In this document: positions 47,097 to 59,349 of the stretch, one piece after another
Layout of the letters: the number at the start of each line of letters is the position of its first letter
Position numbering within the stretch: position 1 is the stretch's first letter
Source: Cryptomeria japonica
Taxonomy: Eukaryota; Streptophyta; Pinopsida; Cupressales; Cupressaceae
Reading direction: 5' to 3'
DNA length: 64,000 nt
Assembly: GCF_030272615.1 (NCBI RefSeq)
Contig: NC_081414.1
Coordinates: 339,864,502-339,928,501, forward strand
Position numbers and translations under genes: made by a program
Notes under the pieces: model-generated
Database searches by the model: none
What the model saw: only the letters and a program-made list of their open reading frames with translations
What the model was told of the DNA's origin: nothing

Positions 47097-47816
47097 CTTA
47101 CAATCATGTGATACCGATAGGCAGACATGGGCACCGCACTGACAAACTCTGCACCGGCATACAAAACACCGACACCGAAAAGAAAGAATACCGGCATCTT
47201 GGCCGACAACAATTTTGTATAAACATATTTTGTAATTAATTGTAAAATCTTTTGTAAGCCGACATGGCGGATTGTAATATGACTCATATATGTATGAGAT
47301 CATTGTAGATCATTTAATAGGTGATTGATGAAAGGAATATAGTAGACCTAATATGCGAATTATTAGGTTAAGGGTTTATGTATGTAGCAGAGCTTAAACC
47401 GGTACTGAATCTGGCATAGCAAATGCTGATCTGAAGCAGTACAAGACATTAGATTTGTATAATCTATTTTTTGTAAGTCAATGTGACTTCTTTTGTAACT
47501 GAGCAATGAGCTCTAGGCACTTGGCCTTCCTGCATGTACAGGGCCCTATTGTAAGCAGTAATATTCTCTTATTGGCCAGTAAGTGAATATTGTGGGTCAC
47601 AAATCCCATCGAGGTTTCTCCCACACCAGGTTTCCTCATTAAATATTGTGTTATGGTGTGCTTTTCATGTTGTGGTTGTTATTCTTATCTGCTGCATTAT
47701 TTTTGGTTTATCGGTACACAATTTTAATATGTTTTTCATGTTATAAGTTGAGAAAATTATATCATTGGTCAGATACTGATTCACCCCCCCTCTCAATATC
47801 TTTGGGAATCCTAACA
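47032..47816 (+). repeat. Element D 3' LTR
   Basis: TGTTGGCAAATATACACTCC... to ...GGGAATCCTAACA, followed by the ACATA duplication. The end stem-loop has one mismatch (AGATACTGA/TCAATATCT). Confidence 0.93.
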
Positions 47817-48857
47817 ACATAAAGTGTATGTTCAAGTAGCTTTAAAGAAAGCCCAAGTTTTCATGGGTTTTTAACAATTGAAAACACATCAATCAGTCTA
47901 TCCTAAGGAGTTTGGCTTAATCATTAGTTCTTAGCCCACAACTTGGTACCCTATCAACTCACACAACCTTGTCACCCCCTAAAGGGCGCCCGTGTTTTTG
48001 ACTTTGCGAGAGCTAGTGGAGTCCCATTATGAGCCTAGCAATAAGGTCTCAAAAGGGGAGTTCGCACATATGTTCAAGAGGGACATATGGTGAGTATCTT
48101 AAGGAGAGATTCTTCCCCCTTCATGCACTAAAAATTTAATAAAATTCAGAGGTAAACTGGGTAGCTTCTAATTTAATTAGAACTAGTAAGGGATCCATTC
48201 GGTGTGTCGGGGTATAAACTCAATTAAGAGGTCTCCCAGACTTGAAAACCAAGGTTTGATATACCCGAAGGTACGGAGGAGAGCTATTCCTGAGCACTAT
48301 CGTTGACTTGATTTTCATCAAATCATGTTTATTTTATAGTGGGTTTGAGTACTTGGCGTTAGCAATTCCAACTTTGGTCGTTCCCCTCTCACTGACATTA
48401 ATGGCTTAGAGTTATTAGCTCCTCGGGAGGGAAGGCCCGCTAAAGATATGCACTATTGAAAGCAAAGGATGAGTCTAGCTTTCTAATCATCTAAGAAAGG
48501 TGAGACCATACTCTCCTATCATCAAAACACATAAGACATGTTTGTTCATTTCTATTGTAATTAGTCTATGTGCCTAATTTATCAACAATAAGTACAAAAT
48601 ATCACGGCTGCAAACAAAGTTAGTAGTTTATATTGCATTATTTGACGGCGAAATAGTTTGACTCTGGTATTTCATAGTGAAATAAGTACCTGCAAAACCA
48701 ATAATCTACAAATTAGGTTCAGGAAAATGACAGTCCAAAAGCAGAAATGAGGAATGTAACATACAATATTTGCAAAATCAATAAAAAAACTGAAAATGCC
48801 ATCAAGTTGACCAAGAAAGCCATCATATGTGCCATAAACACTGCTAAATGGACCCAG

Positions 48858-48990
48858 AATGCTATTCTGCACACCAGAAACGCTGCTTTGCACACCAAAA
48901 ACCTTGTCAAACAGACTAAAAATGCTAACAAATGTGCCAAAAAATGCCACAGTACATACCAAAAATGCTAAAGTACAGACTGAAAGCGCT
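48858..48990. repeat. 21-bp tandem array in G1 LTR
   Basis: Six or so units such as CAGAAACGCTGCTTTGCACAC and CAAAAATGCTAAAGTACAGAC. Same unit family as 40192-40359, although more than 1 kb apart once element D is removed. Confidence 0.75.
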
Positions 48991-49705
48991 AAACTACAAA
49001 AAAATATGAAAACAGAGTGGAGAAGTCTCCCTAAAACACTATTTGAGGTGCCAGAATGCCACAATAGAGACCGAGAACACAATTCGGGAGCCCAAGAGAG
49101 CTAATATGCACTCTGAAAGAGATAATCAACCTGTCAATGAAATTTCCTGCAAGCAAGCTTGTTAAAGATCAAAGGGGCTATGCCCCACAGTGGGCATCAA
49201 TTAATGTGATGCTAAAAATGTGGTATATAAGAAAGGCATACACATATAATGAGATAATAAAAACATAATGGAAAGCTTAATTGAAAAACAAATTAAAGAT
49301 GTAAACCATAAGCCTTCCTTGAAATGTCCCATTTTCCTCTATTCTTGAGGACCTTGAAGGTGTTGGATTGATTGACTATCAATGGAGCAATGACCTCCAA
49401 AGTGGCAAGTCAAGAGTTGAGCAGCTACTTGATCATGATTGATTATGCAAATGATATGAAATGCATGATCTAAGAAACTAGATTAACATGCTATAATTAA
49501 TCCAAAAGTCTAGTTACTAGATAATTGAAATGCAAATTTCCTATAATAATGATGCTAAAACTATGAATCCGTATTGCTCCAAAATGGGGGATATTTATAG
49601 GAATTCCAAGGCCAAAGCTGAGGTGGCAGGAATCAGTGGCCCAGATCTAATATGAAGATATCAAGGGCCAAGATTGAGGAAGTTGGAGAAGAGGTTGGAG
49701 GAAGG

Positions 49706-49736
49706 GACACTTGTCATCTCTATGGTGACAAGTGTC
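49706..49736. repeat. Perfect 11-bp inverted repeat in G1 LTR
   Basis: GACACTTGTCA (49706-49716) and TGACAAGTGTC (49726-49736) around a 9-nt loop, about 110 bp from the TATA box. A weaker GTGTGGAG/CTCCACAC pair lies at the matching place in G3 (about 11278-11328). Confidence 0.6.
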
Positions 49737-49828
49737 AAGGAGCCTTGCTCATGAGAGAACACGTTTCCAAGGGAGGAGACATGTGGAAAAAGTGCCATGT
49801 GTCTCAAGGGGAGAATAGCCACACCATA

Positions 49829-49945
49829 GGAGGTTAGGATAAGGAGGTTAGGATGTGCAAGATAGGATAGGGTTAGTTAAACCCAAGGTTAGGTGGAATG
49901 GGTTAGGTTAGGGGATGGTTAGGTTAGGTGGTTAAAAGTTAGGTG
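49829..49945. repeat. GGTTAGG-rich block
   Basis: Irregular GGTTAGG, GGATAGG and GGTTAGGTTAG repeats on the plus strand within the G1 LTR. It resembles a telomere-like motif but has no fixed period, and the motif is not the plant TTTAGGG. Confidence 0.7.
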
Positions 49946-50300
49946 CCATGTGCTCATTTGAATTTAGAAATTCAAATAATTTGGAAAATGATAATTAATC
50001 TTAATAAAATTGAGTTTGTTAATTTTAATTAGGGATTAGAAGAATTGATTTATATGGGGGGATATTAATTCATTTAGAATTAATTAATCAAAGGGGGATA
50101 TGAAATGAACTATATAAATACATCATGTAGATTTATTTACTAGTAGATGAATAGAGAAATTAATCAAATTCCTTGTGAATTCAATTAATTGGGAAGGGGG
50201 ATTAATTAAGCATATTTAATTAACTATCTTCAAACCATTTTTAGGTGTATACAGGAACAATATTAGATGAAGATGATGCTTGCAAGTAACTAAATTGTGA

Positions 50301-51092
50301 TCATGAAACAATAGGTGGCACAATCACTTGTGGCTGATGTTGAGGAGTACTAACAATATGTGGCATAGATTGTATAGGAAGGGTCATAGATGATGTTGGT
50401 GTTATATAACTCATGCTCCTAGTCATGGTCCGTGTACTAGATGATGGAGGATAACCCGGCATCCCTGTGGTCCAAGTTGGTGTTTGTGTAGAAGATAAAT
50501 TCAATGGTCTTATGATTGGACTAATAAAAGGAGCCATATGCACTACGTTGGAATTTGTGGGCATTGAAGTAGAGAGTTTCTTAGATGGTACATTAGTGGG
50601 TGTGTTGTAGATGACTCCTCCTTAGGCTGCAGATGGCATAAGACTTCAGGAAGGATCATAAAAAAGGTTGATAATTTCTTGCCATCATGTCGAAAGGGGG
50701 TATTTATTTTTATGCAAGTGGGATAATTTTTTGTGGTAGTGCTACTAAAGCTTGGACTAAAAATGGCACTAGTGGGGTTTGTTGTGAAGGTACATGATGT
50801 TGAGGTGGTCCTTCAGGATTGATAGTTATAGGTGTATCAAATCAAGTGATGCAATTTCCATATCTTGAGCAACCATATTAGCAAAGATTTATTTTTTGTG
50901 TTTTTCAATGATTTCATCAACCATTTGAGAATTATCTAGGTTTGATAGAAATTGGAAGACAAGGTTAACTAGAACATTAGTCTCATTTGGTTGATTAACC
51001 ATGATTTTTCTAGTGACAACTGGATTAAGTGGATCAAAACTATCAAGGACACTTTCTAGTACAGTGGGGTTAATACCCAAATCGAGATTCAA
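50301..51092 (-). pseudogene. Gypsy G2 gag N-terminal fragment (broken)
   Basis: The minus strand gives NPVVTRKIMVNQPNETNVLV and LVFQFLSNLDNSQMVDEIIE (51092-50889), then a Pro/Ser/Thr/Ile-rich section (50564-50301) like the low-complexity section of G3 gag at 778-338. It is cut at about 50254 by the outer end of the G1 LTR, implying G1 inserted here. No capsid or polymerase part is present in the window. Confidence 0.6.
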
Positions 51093-54019
51093 TTATGGAT
51101 CAGATGTCCCTACTCCTAACTGAGAAGTTTTTTTGTCCATCGCTTGTCTAGACTAGGATTGAGTGGTGACAGGCATAAACTAAGCTAAATTTAAATATTT
51201 CAATTATGATTGATTGTCAATAGGATGGACAAGATGATTGATACTCAAATTGTAAATGGATAAGTCTAATCTGAATGACATGACTTCAAAGCTACTCAAG
51301 AGGATACACTCAAGCAACAAGATTAATTATAGACTAGACTTATGGATCGAAGTAACAAGACCATAATGATGTAAACTAATCTCTAAACTCAATATAGTAA
51401 AAAGAGCTAGTGATAATAGTCACTAAAAATGAGATGTCGATTTGCAATTTTGGATGTGAGACCAAAGGATACGAAAGGATTAACTCTTGATTTGATTTGA
51501 TTCAATGTGATGAACTTGGAAAAGTTTGATGATTCAATTAAAGGATTTGACTTAACTGAAAGATCAATCCTCAAATTTAGAAATTAAGCACGACAATGAT
51601 GAGATGGTGATAACACAAGCTGACAAAGGATGTAAACTGATGATGGCAATGATGCAAAATCAAAATGATGAACAAGATAATGACTTGAATCTAGGGTGAT
51701 AAAAGTAACAATGCATATCGAGACTCTGGTAGTTGAGAATAATGATGCTAAGAAGATCCAACACCAAGCTTGGACAACAATAGGCCCATCTGAAGACATA
51801 ATTCTAACAACACAACAAGACAATAAGGAGCCAACATGCTAGAGGATAGTAATGATGAAGGCTAGGTGAAATGTGATGTTTGACATCTTAGACTAATTTT
51901 GCAAAAGATTGTTTGGTGACACAAACACAACAAGCACGCACGTATGATAAATGCATTAACAATCATGTACTTCCTAGGCTAGTAAAGGATAATACTTATT
52001 GGATCTCACTTTGAAAATTAATCCATAGCTGCACTTATTCATATTCGATATCATAAAATTCTGGTGAGATTGGCTCCCCTCCATGACACACACTTCTCAG
52101 GCACACCATACGTTGAATTCCCAAAGATCCAAAAAGCTCGAAGAATTTGACATCTTAATAATGAACTGCAAGATTGTGGGTGGCTTCAAAGATTTGACCT
52201 CCTATTCCAACAAATAGAAGGTTTTTTGGAAACTAAAAAATATTTCGTTCATAGTGGAGGAACTCTCAAAGTAATCTAGTGGTTATACATGTGGTGGCTA
52301 GCTCATTTAAGAGATATTCCCACTTGTAGAACATAGGTTTTTATGCATTTTCCACACAATCACCAGGGGATTTTGACTTTCATTAAGATCAAAAAGGTAT
52401 TTGCATGTAGATACTAAGAGAAACCATCAGTATAACACAATAGAGCCGGTTAATTATGGCTTTCACCAAAATCACATATATTTATATAGCGGATCAAAAG
52501 AGTACCGCTTGGGTCATTCCTTCTCACTCAGCCTTATTGGCTACTTGGGAGGCAAGCCCTTCAACCTAAAAAGAAGTAAATAGAGCATTTATAAAACTTT
52601 TCTCTTTTACCCAAGACCATGAGAGCCAAGGGAGAGGATAGTGTCTGTTAGTGGTAGGTCCGCTCACACGCACAAGTGTGCCAAACACCAAAGACATTGA
52701 TTCATTTTTAAAAAGAAGCAAACCCTCTCCTAATCTATCTTTGCAAAAAAATAATTAGTAGATTGAGGTATTATATATTTCTTTGACCGATTGAAACACC
52801 TATGTTGCACTCCACTTTGCCACATGATGTAGTCAGATTATTCGTAACACAAAAAAACCCCAAGAATAGTGACAGGTTCAACACATAACAACATTAGAAT
52901 AACCAGTTGAATGCGAAACAATACCTAAACACATGTGAAATATTGATTATACTTATTTGAAACACTGTATATACTTATACGAAATACTATACCTACTTAT
53001 GCAAAATATTGTACATACTTATGCGAAATATTGATCATACATATGCAAAATATTGTATATACATTTGTGAAATACTGAACATACATATGTGAAATACTAT
53101 ATATACTTATGCGAAATACTAAACATACTTATGTGAAAATAGTCAACACAGAAGGGGTGAGGATTTGAACTCAAGTTCTAATTGATAGTCAATTGAAATT
53201 GATTGATCAATAAACTCATCTTGACAACTCATCCTGACTGACTTGTTAACAAGATTGATTGGGGAGTCAACTAAATGGATTAGCTAGTGGACTAAATAGA
53301 TGAGCTAGTTGACTAAGTTGGTGAATCAGATGATTGAATTGACTGGAGAGATAAGTGGATTGATTGATCAATAGACTAAATAGATGGATTAGTCAGAAAA
53401 GTTGATCTGGAGTGGAAAGGGGGTGATTGATGAGTTAACTAACTAGTCAACTAATTAGATCAATCAGTTCTGATTTCAACATGTGTTGTAGGATTTTGGA
53501 ATTGAATTTGATTTTCATTTTCAATTTGGGTTTGAATTTGGACTTTTGAATGCTGAAATGCACATGAAATTAATTGAAATTTAGATTTGGTGAAATGTGA
53601 ATTTGATGATTTGGAATTAGATGAAATTAATTGAAATTTGAATTTGGGGAATATGAATTTGAGAGAAATGAAATTAAATGAAATGAATTCAAATTCAAAT
53701 TTGTGGAATTGGAGGAATAAATAAATTAATTTAAATAATTTAAATGAAATTATTTAATCATTAGAAATGAAATTAATTAAATAACAAAGATTATTTAACT
53801 AAGCAATAAATCATGATTAATTAAATAAATAATATCTAATTAATATTTAGAAGAGGATTAACTGGTTAAATTGATTAGAGAATAGAAATTTGATAATTAG
53901 GAGTGTTGAATGGTGATGATTAGAAGAAATAGTTAGTTTAATCAAATAATTAAAGAATTACTTAATTAAATAGACAAAAAATTAGTGTATGATCGATGAG
54001 ACATTTTTAGGTGTCTACA
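51093..54019 (-). repeat. Gypsy G2 leader and LTR
   Basis: Non-coding. The shared TTGGGTCATTCCTTCTCAC block is near 52515, a 22-bp tandem array at 52931-53141, degenerate GACTAAATGGATT repeats at 53200-53480, and AT-rich sequence to the end. The minus strand starts TGTAGACACCTAAAAATG at 54019. AAAGAGGGGAAAA lies immediately outside it on the minus strand, which looks like a polypurine tract (see findings). Confidence 0.6.
52931..53141. repeat. 22-bp tandem array, about 9.5 units
   Basis: Units such as ACTTATGCGAAATATTGATCAT and ACATATGTGAAATACTATATAT in strict 22-bp phase. It lies about 416 bp from the shared LTR block, as do the 21-bp arrays in G1 and G3. Confidence 0.85.
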
Positions 54020-54239
54020 TTTTCCCCTCTTTGACACAATGTCGAGATGACATTGTTTCAAAGAAAACAAAAAAAAAATCTACCCTAGTATGCCCCGTGA
54101 TGGAGGTACGATGCCACCTCAAGAGATTGTTTGTGCATTGAAGACATGAATGATCTCTTGAAAGAAGAAGAATGATTAATTGATGACATGAATGGGTTTG
54201 ATTAGCGAAAAGAAATGGTTCGAGTGATTTGTAGATTGA

Positions 54240-54540
54240 TTGAATGATAAGATTGATAGGTCTGGTTTCAAGAAGGACACATCCTATATAAGAAAAAAAT
54301 AATCAAAATGTCTGGTTTCAGGAAGGATACATCCTGTAGAAGACCGATCTGTCTAGTTTTAGGAAGGATACATTCTTTATAAGATGAAGATAGATGATCA
54401 TGGGTGGTTTCGGGAAGGACTAATCCTGCATAAGACAAATGATAGATTAAAAATGTTTGGTTTCAAGAGGGCTACATCCTATATAAAAATGATCTCTCTA
54501 GTTTCAGGAAGGATGCATCCCATATAAGATGAAGATAGAT
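54240..54540. repeat. TGGTTTCAGGAAGGATACATCCTG repeat block
   Basis: About five diverged units of 50-60 bp, each with a core like GTTTCAGGAAGGATACATCC followed by TATAAGA. The core contains the imperfect palindrome AGGATACATCCT. Single related cores recur near 55295, 55345, 55847 and 55885. Confidence 0.7.
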
Positions 54541-55196
54541 AAAAATTTGATGAATGATAAAATATGATGAAGGTGAGGAATAATTGATTTATAGATAGAA
54601 TAGTTGATGTGAGAAAATAATAGAATTATAGATGAAAAGATTGGAATTAAGTGATGAGAGAGATCATGTTAGATGAAAGAATGATTGGAAATAATGATCG
54701 AGTTGATCAAAGAAAAGATAATTAATGAGAGAGTGATCTTGATTGATAAAATCGACATGATGAGATTAGAAATAACTGGCAAGAAAGGAAATGATATGAT
54801 TGATGATGAATAGTCTTCTTGTATTTATTCATAGTGTAATACATTTGCATCAATGAGCCTTATTATGTTACAATGAAGCTTTGTACATCAGGGTATGAAG
54901 AACCGAGATCTAAAGATATCTCATTGTAAAGAAACAAACACGTAGCAGACAAGGAGTGAACCCACCATTCTAGGAATAACAACAGGGGTTGAGGTATGTA
55001 TGATAGTCACAAGAATAGTTATCCTTCATGGGATACTTACTGAATGAACATACCAATCACAGACACCCGCTAGAACTATTGCCCTAGAACTTCATTGGTT
55101 CACACCACAAACAACAAACAAAGAAAAAAATAATGCCCATCACAACTCCTCTAGTCACTTGTGGACATCCTTGAGTAGCATAGTAACATAATTTGT

Positions 55197-56180
55197 TGCC
55201 AAATGATAAAAGATAAAAAACTAACTAGGACAAAATCCGATAGCCATATTGATTTGTGTCTTTATGTGATTGCTTGATGTGATAGTTGATAATGCTTGGT
55301 TTCAGAAAGTTGCAGACCTCATTTAAGACTGACCTGCCTGGTTTCAAGTGTATCCTCTTTTGTTTAAGAAAAGATAATGATCACGTGATAAGGATAGATT
55401 ATTGATTTATAAGACTTGATCAGTTTGATTCTAGATGTTTGGTTTAAGATAGTTATATCCTTTGTGAACTTCATGCAAAGTGTTTGTTGGATAGTTGCTA
55501 GGATATTTGATTCTTGTGAGACATGTTATTGCAAGTTTTTGATGTTTTTTGATTTTTGATTTGTTTTCAAAGAGCTTTTCGATGTTTAAGGTTTTTGGTA
55601 TTTTCTCAATATTTTTGTTCTTTTTTTAGGATCGTATTTGAATGTTTTTGTTGTGATTTTGATGTTTTCAGATTTTTAATTTTTTTAGAACTTTTTTTTG
55701 AATGTTTTGATATTTTTATGGTTTTCAAATGTTAAACATGACATGCCATTAATTGATAAAGATAAGACTAACCTAGACAAAATCCAACAACCATACTGAT
55801 CTATGTCATTGTTTTGATTTGCGTGATAATGGATAGGAATGCCTAGTTTCAAACAGTGAGTACCCCATATAAGACCGACCTGTCTGGTTTTGAGTGTACC
55901 CTTCCTTGTATAAGACATGTTGATGTTTGATAAATTTTGATCAATAGATTGATTAACAGGACATGTGATCAATTTGATTGTAAACATTGGGAGTTTGTCT
56001 GTTATTGATTCGATTTGATGGATGGTCTATGGTTTCTTGTTTTGATTTTTTAGTTTTTTATTTTGTGATTTTGACCCTTTTTTTAAGGACATTTTCAGAT
56101 TTTTTTGATTTTGGATGTTATGTTTTTTAGGATTTTTCAAGTCTTTTTACAATTTTTAGATTTTTTTTAGTTATGCCCCC
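55197..56180. repeat. Diverged tandem duplication, about 547-bp unit
   Basis: GACAAAATCCGATAGCCATA near 55230 and GACAAAATCCAACAACCATA near 55777 begin parallel stretches that both continue with GTTTCA...ATAAGACTGACCTGTCTGG and end in T-rich DNA. Confidence 0.6.
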
Positions 56181-57763
56181 AAGTATGCAAACCTATATGA
56201 TATGATGATCTAGGCAATGCACATGGAGACAATAAATTTTTGATATGAGTTATGCTAATGTAAGATGCATGATGAAAATGAAGTTCCTATTTGATCAAAG
56301 ATGATTGTGTGTATTCTTCATTATGAAATTCACTAATTGAATCAAAGGTAGGAAACGTTTCAGAGATAGGAGTTCAATCCATTCTCAGAAAACCTTAGAC
56401 CATCCAACCTAACACATTATGTAACCAAGATTTATGAATGGAGGCGTGAAAAAATTCTCCATCAATTCTTGAAACTTTGATTTTCTTTTGCCCATGTGTG
56501 TGAAATTGAATTTATTTTGACTCTTATAACCATCAAAGACCCTAGGAATCCTATTTGACTAGCTACATGAGATATTCTAACTTCAAAAGCATCCTGGATA
56601 GAGCCTCACTGTCGGCAAGCTTTTAGGGCTCCAACGAGGTTATGCATTGTAATCTCTCAAATATTTCTCTATTGTCAACAAGCGTCCATAGCCCTAATGG
56701 AGTTACTTGCATGTTCCCATAGCTAAGATTTTATTGCACATGATATTTTAGCTATATGTCATTGCTTATTTTGCCATTAGAAGGATATTGGCATAGTATT
56801 TTTCTTTTCTTTTCTTCATTTTCTTGCCTTGACTTGTAAGTAATGAAACCTTCTTGGGTATGACAATTACAATGGCACTGAAGTAGAAATTTAGGTTTTT
56901 CACTAGCGACATGACCAACTAGGTATCTTTAATTACTTAGAGCTATTGATTAATGTGTGAGATATAGAAATTGATAGATTTTTGGTAACAAGACTTGATA
57001 GTGAAACTTCTACCCAACCAAGGATAAAGCTTAATCACAAGGTGATGTTGAAGATGAATGACTAAAGGCCTCCTAAAGACTTCATGAACAAGTATCTAGG
57101 AAATGAGACAACCTTCATTCCTTTCAATGCAGACAGGTGAATGACTCAGAAAATCATCATGTTTTTATTGATGCAACTATATGAGAGCAATAATGATATC
57201 CAGCTATATGTTGTGCAATGTGAAGTGTCATAAAATTGTGACCCTAGCAATTTACAACTGCATTAGGGTCCTCACGCATATGAACTCGAATCCTCTATCC
57301 TAATCAGAGACCGAAGAGTGCTCGACTTGTGAAAATTGCTTCTTCCTTGGCCTCCCTATCACTCTATCCACACTCCACCCTAGAGACAGGGGTAGGACAA
57401 TGGCGTGGTGCCCATGTCCCCCACCTAGACGGGGCTGTGGTGCCCCTATCCCCGCCCTATTTTGGGGCAGGACATTTCTTGTTCAAGCATTGTGGGTTGT
57501 GCAGTGAGTGGGAAATCTCCCCAATGTCGGCCCATATCATGAAATTCAAATCCTTCAAACATTTATTTAAGGGGCATTTGTCCTCTCATTTGCATAAGTT
57601 GGAGAGGTCAAAGTTGGATATGTTCAAGCGATCAAGCATTCAAGCATTATTTTCTAGCATTGAGCATTCTCAAGTCTCCCTTCAAGGCTAGCTGTTGCAT
57701 TCAAGTCAAGGATTCAACCATTGAAGAGGAGATCCCTTTCAACATTCAATTCTATACAAACAT

Positions 57764-59287
57764 TGTTGGTATTACAATAAGTTTGATGGTTGATGATATT
57801 GAGAAGGTTGTTGGAGATAAATGATATAATTGATAAAGGATGATTACTATCTTAATATTATTATTTTGTCATTGATGTCAAGCAATTGATTTTCTGATTC
57901 AGTATGATGTTGCCATATCTTAAAAAGTATGTTTTGATAAGTATAAAGTTGTCGATAAAAGACACGGAAAGAATGTGAAAATAAAGGGGAGCAATAAAGT
58001 TATTCAATGGGAAACTATTACTGAGTTAGACAGTGATGAGATTATGATGTTTTGATTGATGTGATATCCTATAAATGTGTATTCAAAGACGAACAAGAAG
58101 GAGAAAATATATCATGTAATAGAATGAGTAAAGGTTTGATACTATTCTATTTTACCAAGCAAAGAACTAGTCGGTAAACTCCAAGGTTATCGATGTCGGT
58201 TAAAGAAGGAAAAATTCACCGAGAAGAGAATGACTACCGAGTAAAGTTCAGTATTAACCGAGTATCAATCGAGCAATAACGGAATGTATTAAATAAATTA
58301 TATATATTATTTAATGAAGGATGCCAATGAGCTAGAGGTTTATTGAAGATTGGAATATCATGCAAGAAATTTGTTAAGGATCTACGGCAATGAAAATTCA
58401 AGAGTTAGATCTATAGCACAGATTGAACAGTCATAACCGAGCACAATTACCAAGGAAGGATACAAGTTTCAAGGCATGATAAAACATTTTTCAGATGGAA
58501 AGATTCAATGAACCTAGTCAAGTTTGAAGATCTGATGGTTAAGATTAATCATGGGAAATGTGATTAAGGAGATTAAGCGGTTAGGAATTGCTTATAAATA
58601 AAGAGTAGTTGAAGAACAATGTATGCGAGAAAACTGAAGTACGGTGATGCTACAGAGGTGATTAAAGAGTACATAAGATTGAAGATCTAATTGAAGAACA
58701 GATTGAGAAGCCCAGCAAGGAGAAAGATAAGTCTTATAACAAGATTATCTTGAGCACATTGAGCACATAGAATCTGCTTTAACGTTTTATATGTGAAGTT
58801 GTAGATATATTTTATTACTTTTATTTATTTTTATAAGTGACAGGAAATCTCTTAACCGAGTGGACTTAATAGTCTTATTTGTAAATCCTCTTGGAAGGTA
58901 ACATTATGAATGAGTGTTTGAAATCCTTTGACAAGGTCACTTCTAACAAAGTGAAGATTCTAACAGATCTGAGGGAAATCCCTTAACCGGGTCACATCTA
59001 GCAATGTGTATGTAATCTTTAATAGGATTTTCTTTTAACCGAGCATACTCTAAAAGAGTATATTTTCTCGTGGGTCCGAAATCCCACAGTGGTTTTTCCC
59101 TATTAGGGTTTCCATGTTAAATCTGGTGTCAAATATGATTTAATGTTTTATGTTTATCTGTTTATGAGTTTGAATGATTTACAGTCATAGTTACATATGA
59201 AGAAAGTGCTACCGAGGTTGAATCTGAAAAGAGAATCGATAATTGAAGTTATTCGATTCACTCCCCCCCCCTCTCATCTAACTAACA
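57764..59287 (+). repeat. Copia-2 5' LTR
   Basis: TGTTGGTATTACAATAAG... to ...CTCATCTAACTAACA. TATAAATA at 58593-58600. GTGGG/CCCAC and GGTTTTTCCC..GGGTTTCC modules near 59070-59112. A C-run follows GATTCACT before the end, but no complementary stem like that of the other families. Confidence 0.92.
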
Positions 59288-59289
59288 AG

Positions 59290-59301
59290 TGGTATCAGAG
59301 C
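59290..59301 (+). other. Primer binding site, Copia-2
   Basis: A perfect TGGTATCAGAGC 2 nt after the LTR, complementary to initiator tRNA-Met. Confidence 0.92.
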
Positions 59302-59349
59302 TTGGACTCTAGAATAAAAGTTTAAAGGTACTTGAGGCAAGATCTGAAG

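Larger units (their letters stand above)
41079..47816 (+). mobile_element. Non-autonomous element D (family NA1), structurally complete
   Basis: 6,738 bp with LTRs of 786 and 785 bp and a perfect 5-bp target duplication ACATA (41074-41078 and 47817-47821). The best-preserved copy: primer site, ORF1, internal promoter, ORF2, doubled polypurine tract. No polymerase genes. Many LTR differences are C/T, often at CG (for example ACCGGC against ACTGGC), consistent with decay of methylated CpG. It sits in the leader/LTR of Gypsy G1. Confidence 0.95.
47822..50253 (-). repeat. Gypsy G1 leader and 5' LTR
   Basis: Non-coding continuation of G1 after element D. It contains the TTGGTCGTTCCCCTCTCAC block near 48385 shared with G3 and G2, a 21-bp repeat array, a minus-strand TATA CTATAAATA (49600-49592) and AT-rich sequence near its outer end, where the minus strand starts TGTATACACCTAAAAATGG at 50253. 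The LTR inner end and primer site were not found. Confidence 0.65.
54020..57763. other. Repeat-rich non-coding DNA, probably 3' part of another Gypsy copy
   Basis: No supportable gene in 3.7 kb. The minus-strand polypurine-like AAAGAGGGGAAAA at its left edge suggests the 3' untranslated region of a Gypsy element. It holds the two repeat blocks listed separately and T-rich tracts (55520-55740, 56020-56190). The open stretch at 57329-57691 begins with GTG and has no recognisable domain. Copia-2 begins at 57764, preceded by AACAT. Confidence 0.45.

Noticed and set aside
47985-47995. GGGCGCCC as a possible primer site for a tRNA-Lys-type Gypsy element
   Set aside because: It lacks the TGGCGCC core in the right orientation and no LTR end is visible next to it.
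57329-57691. 120-codon open reading frame with Pro/His/Gly-rich text
   Set aside because: It starts with GTG, has no ATG until late, no domain, and lies in repeat-rich non-coding DNA next to Copia-2.
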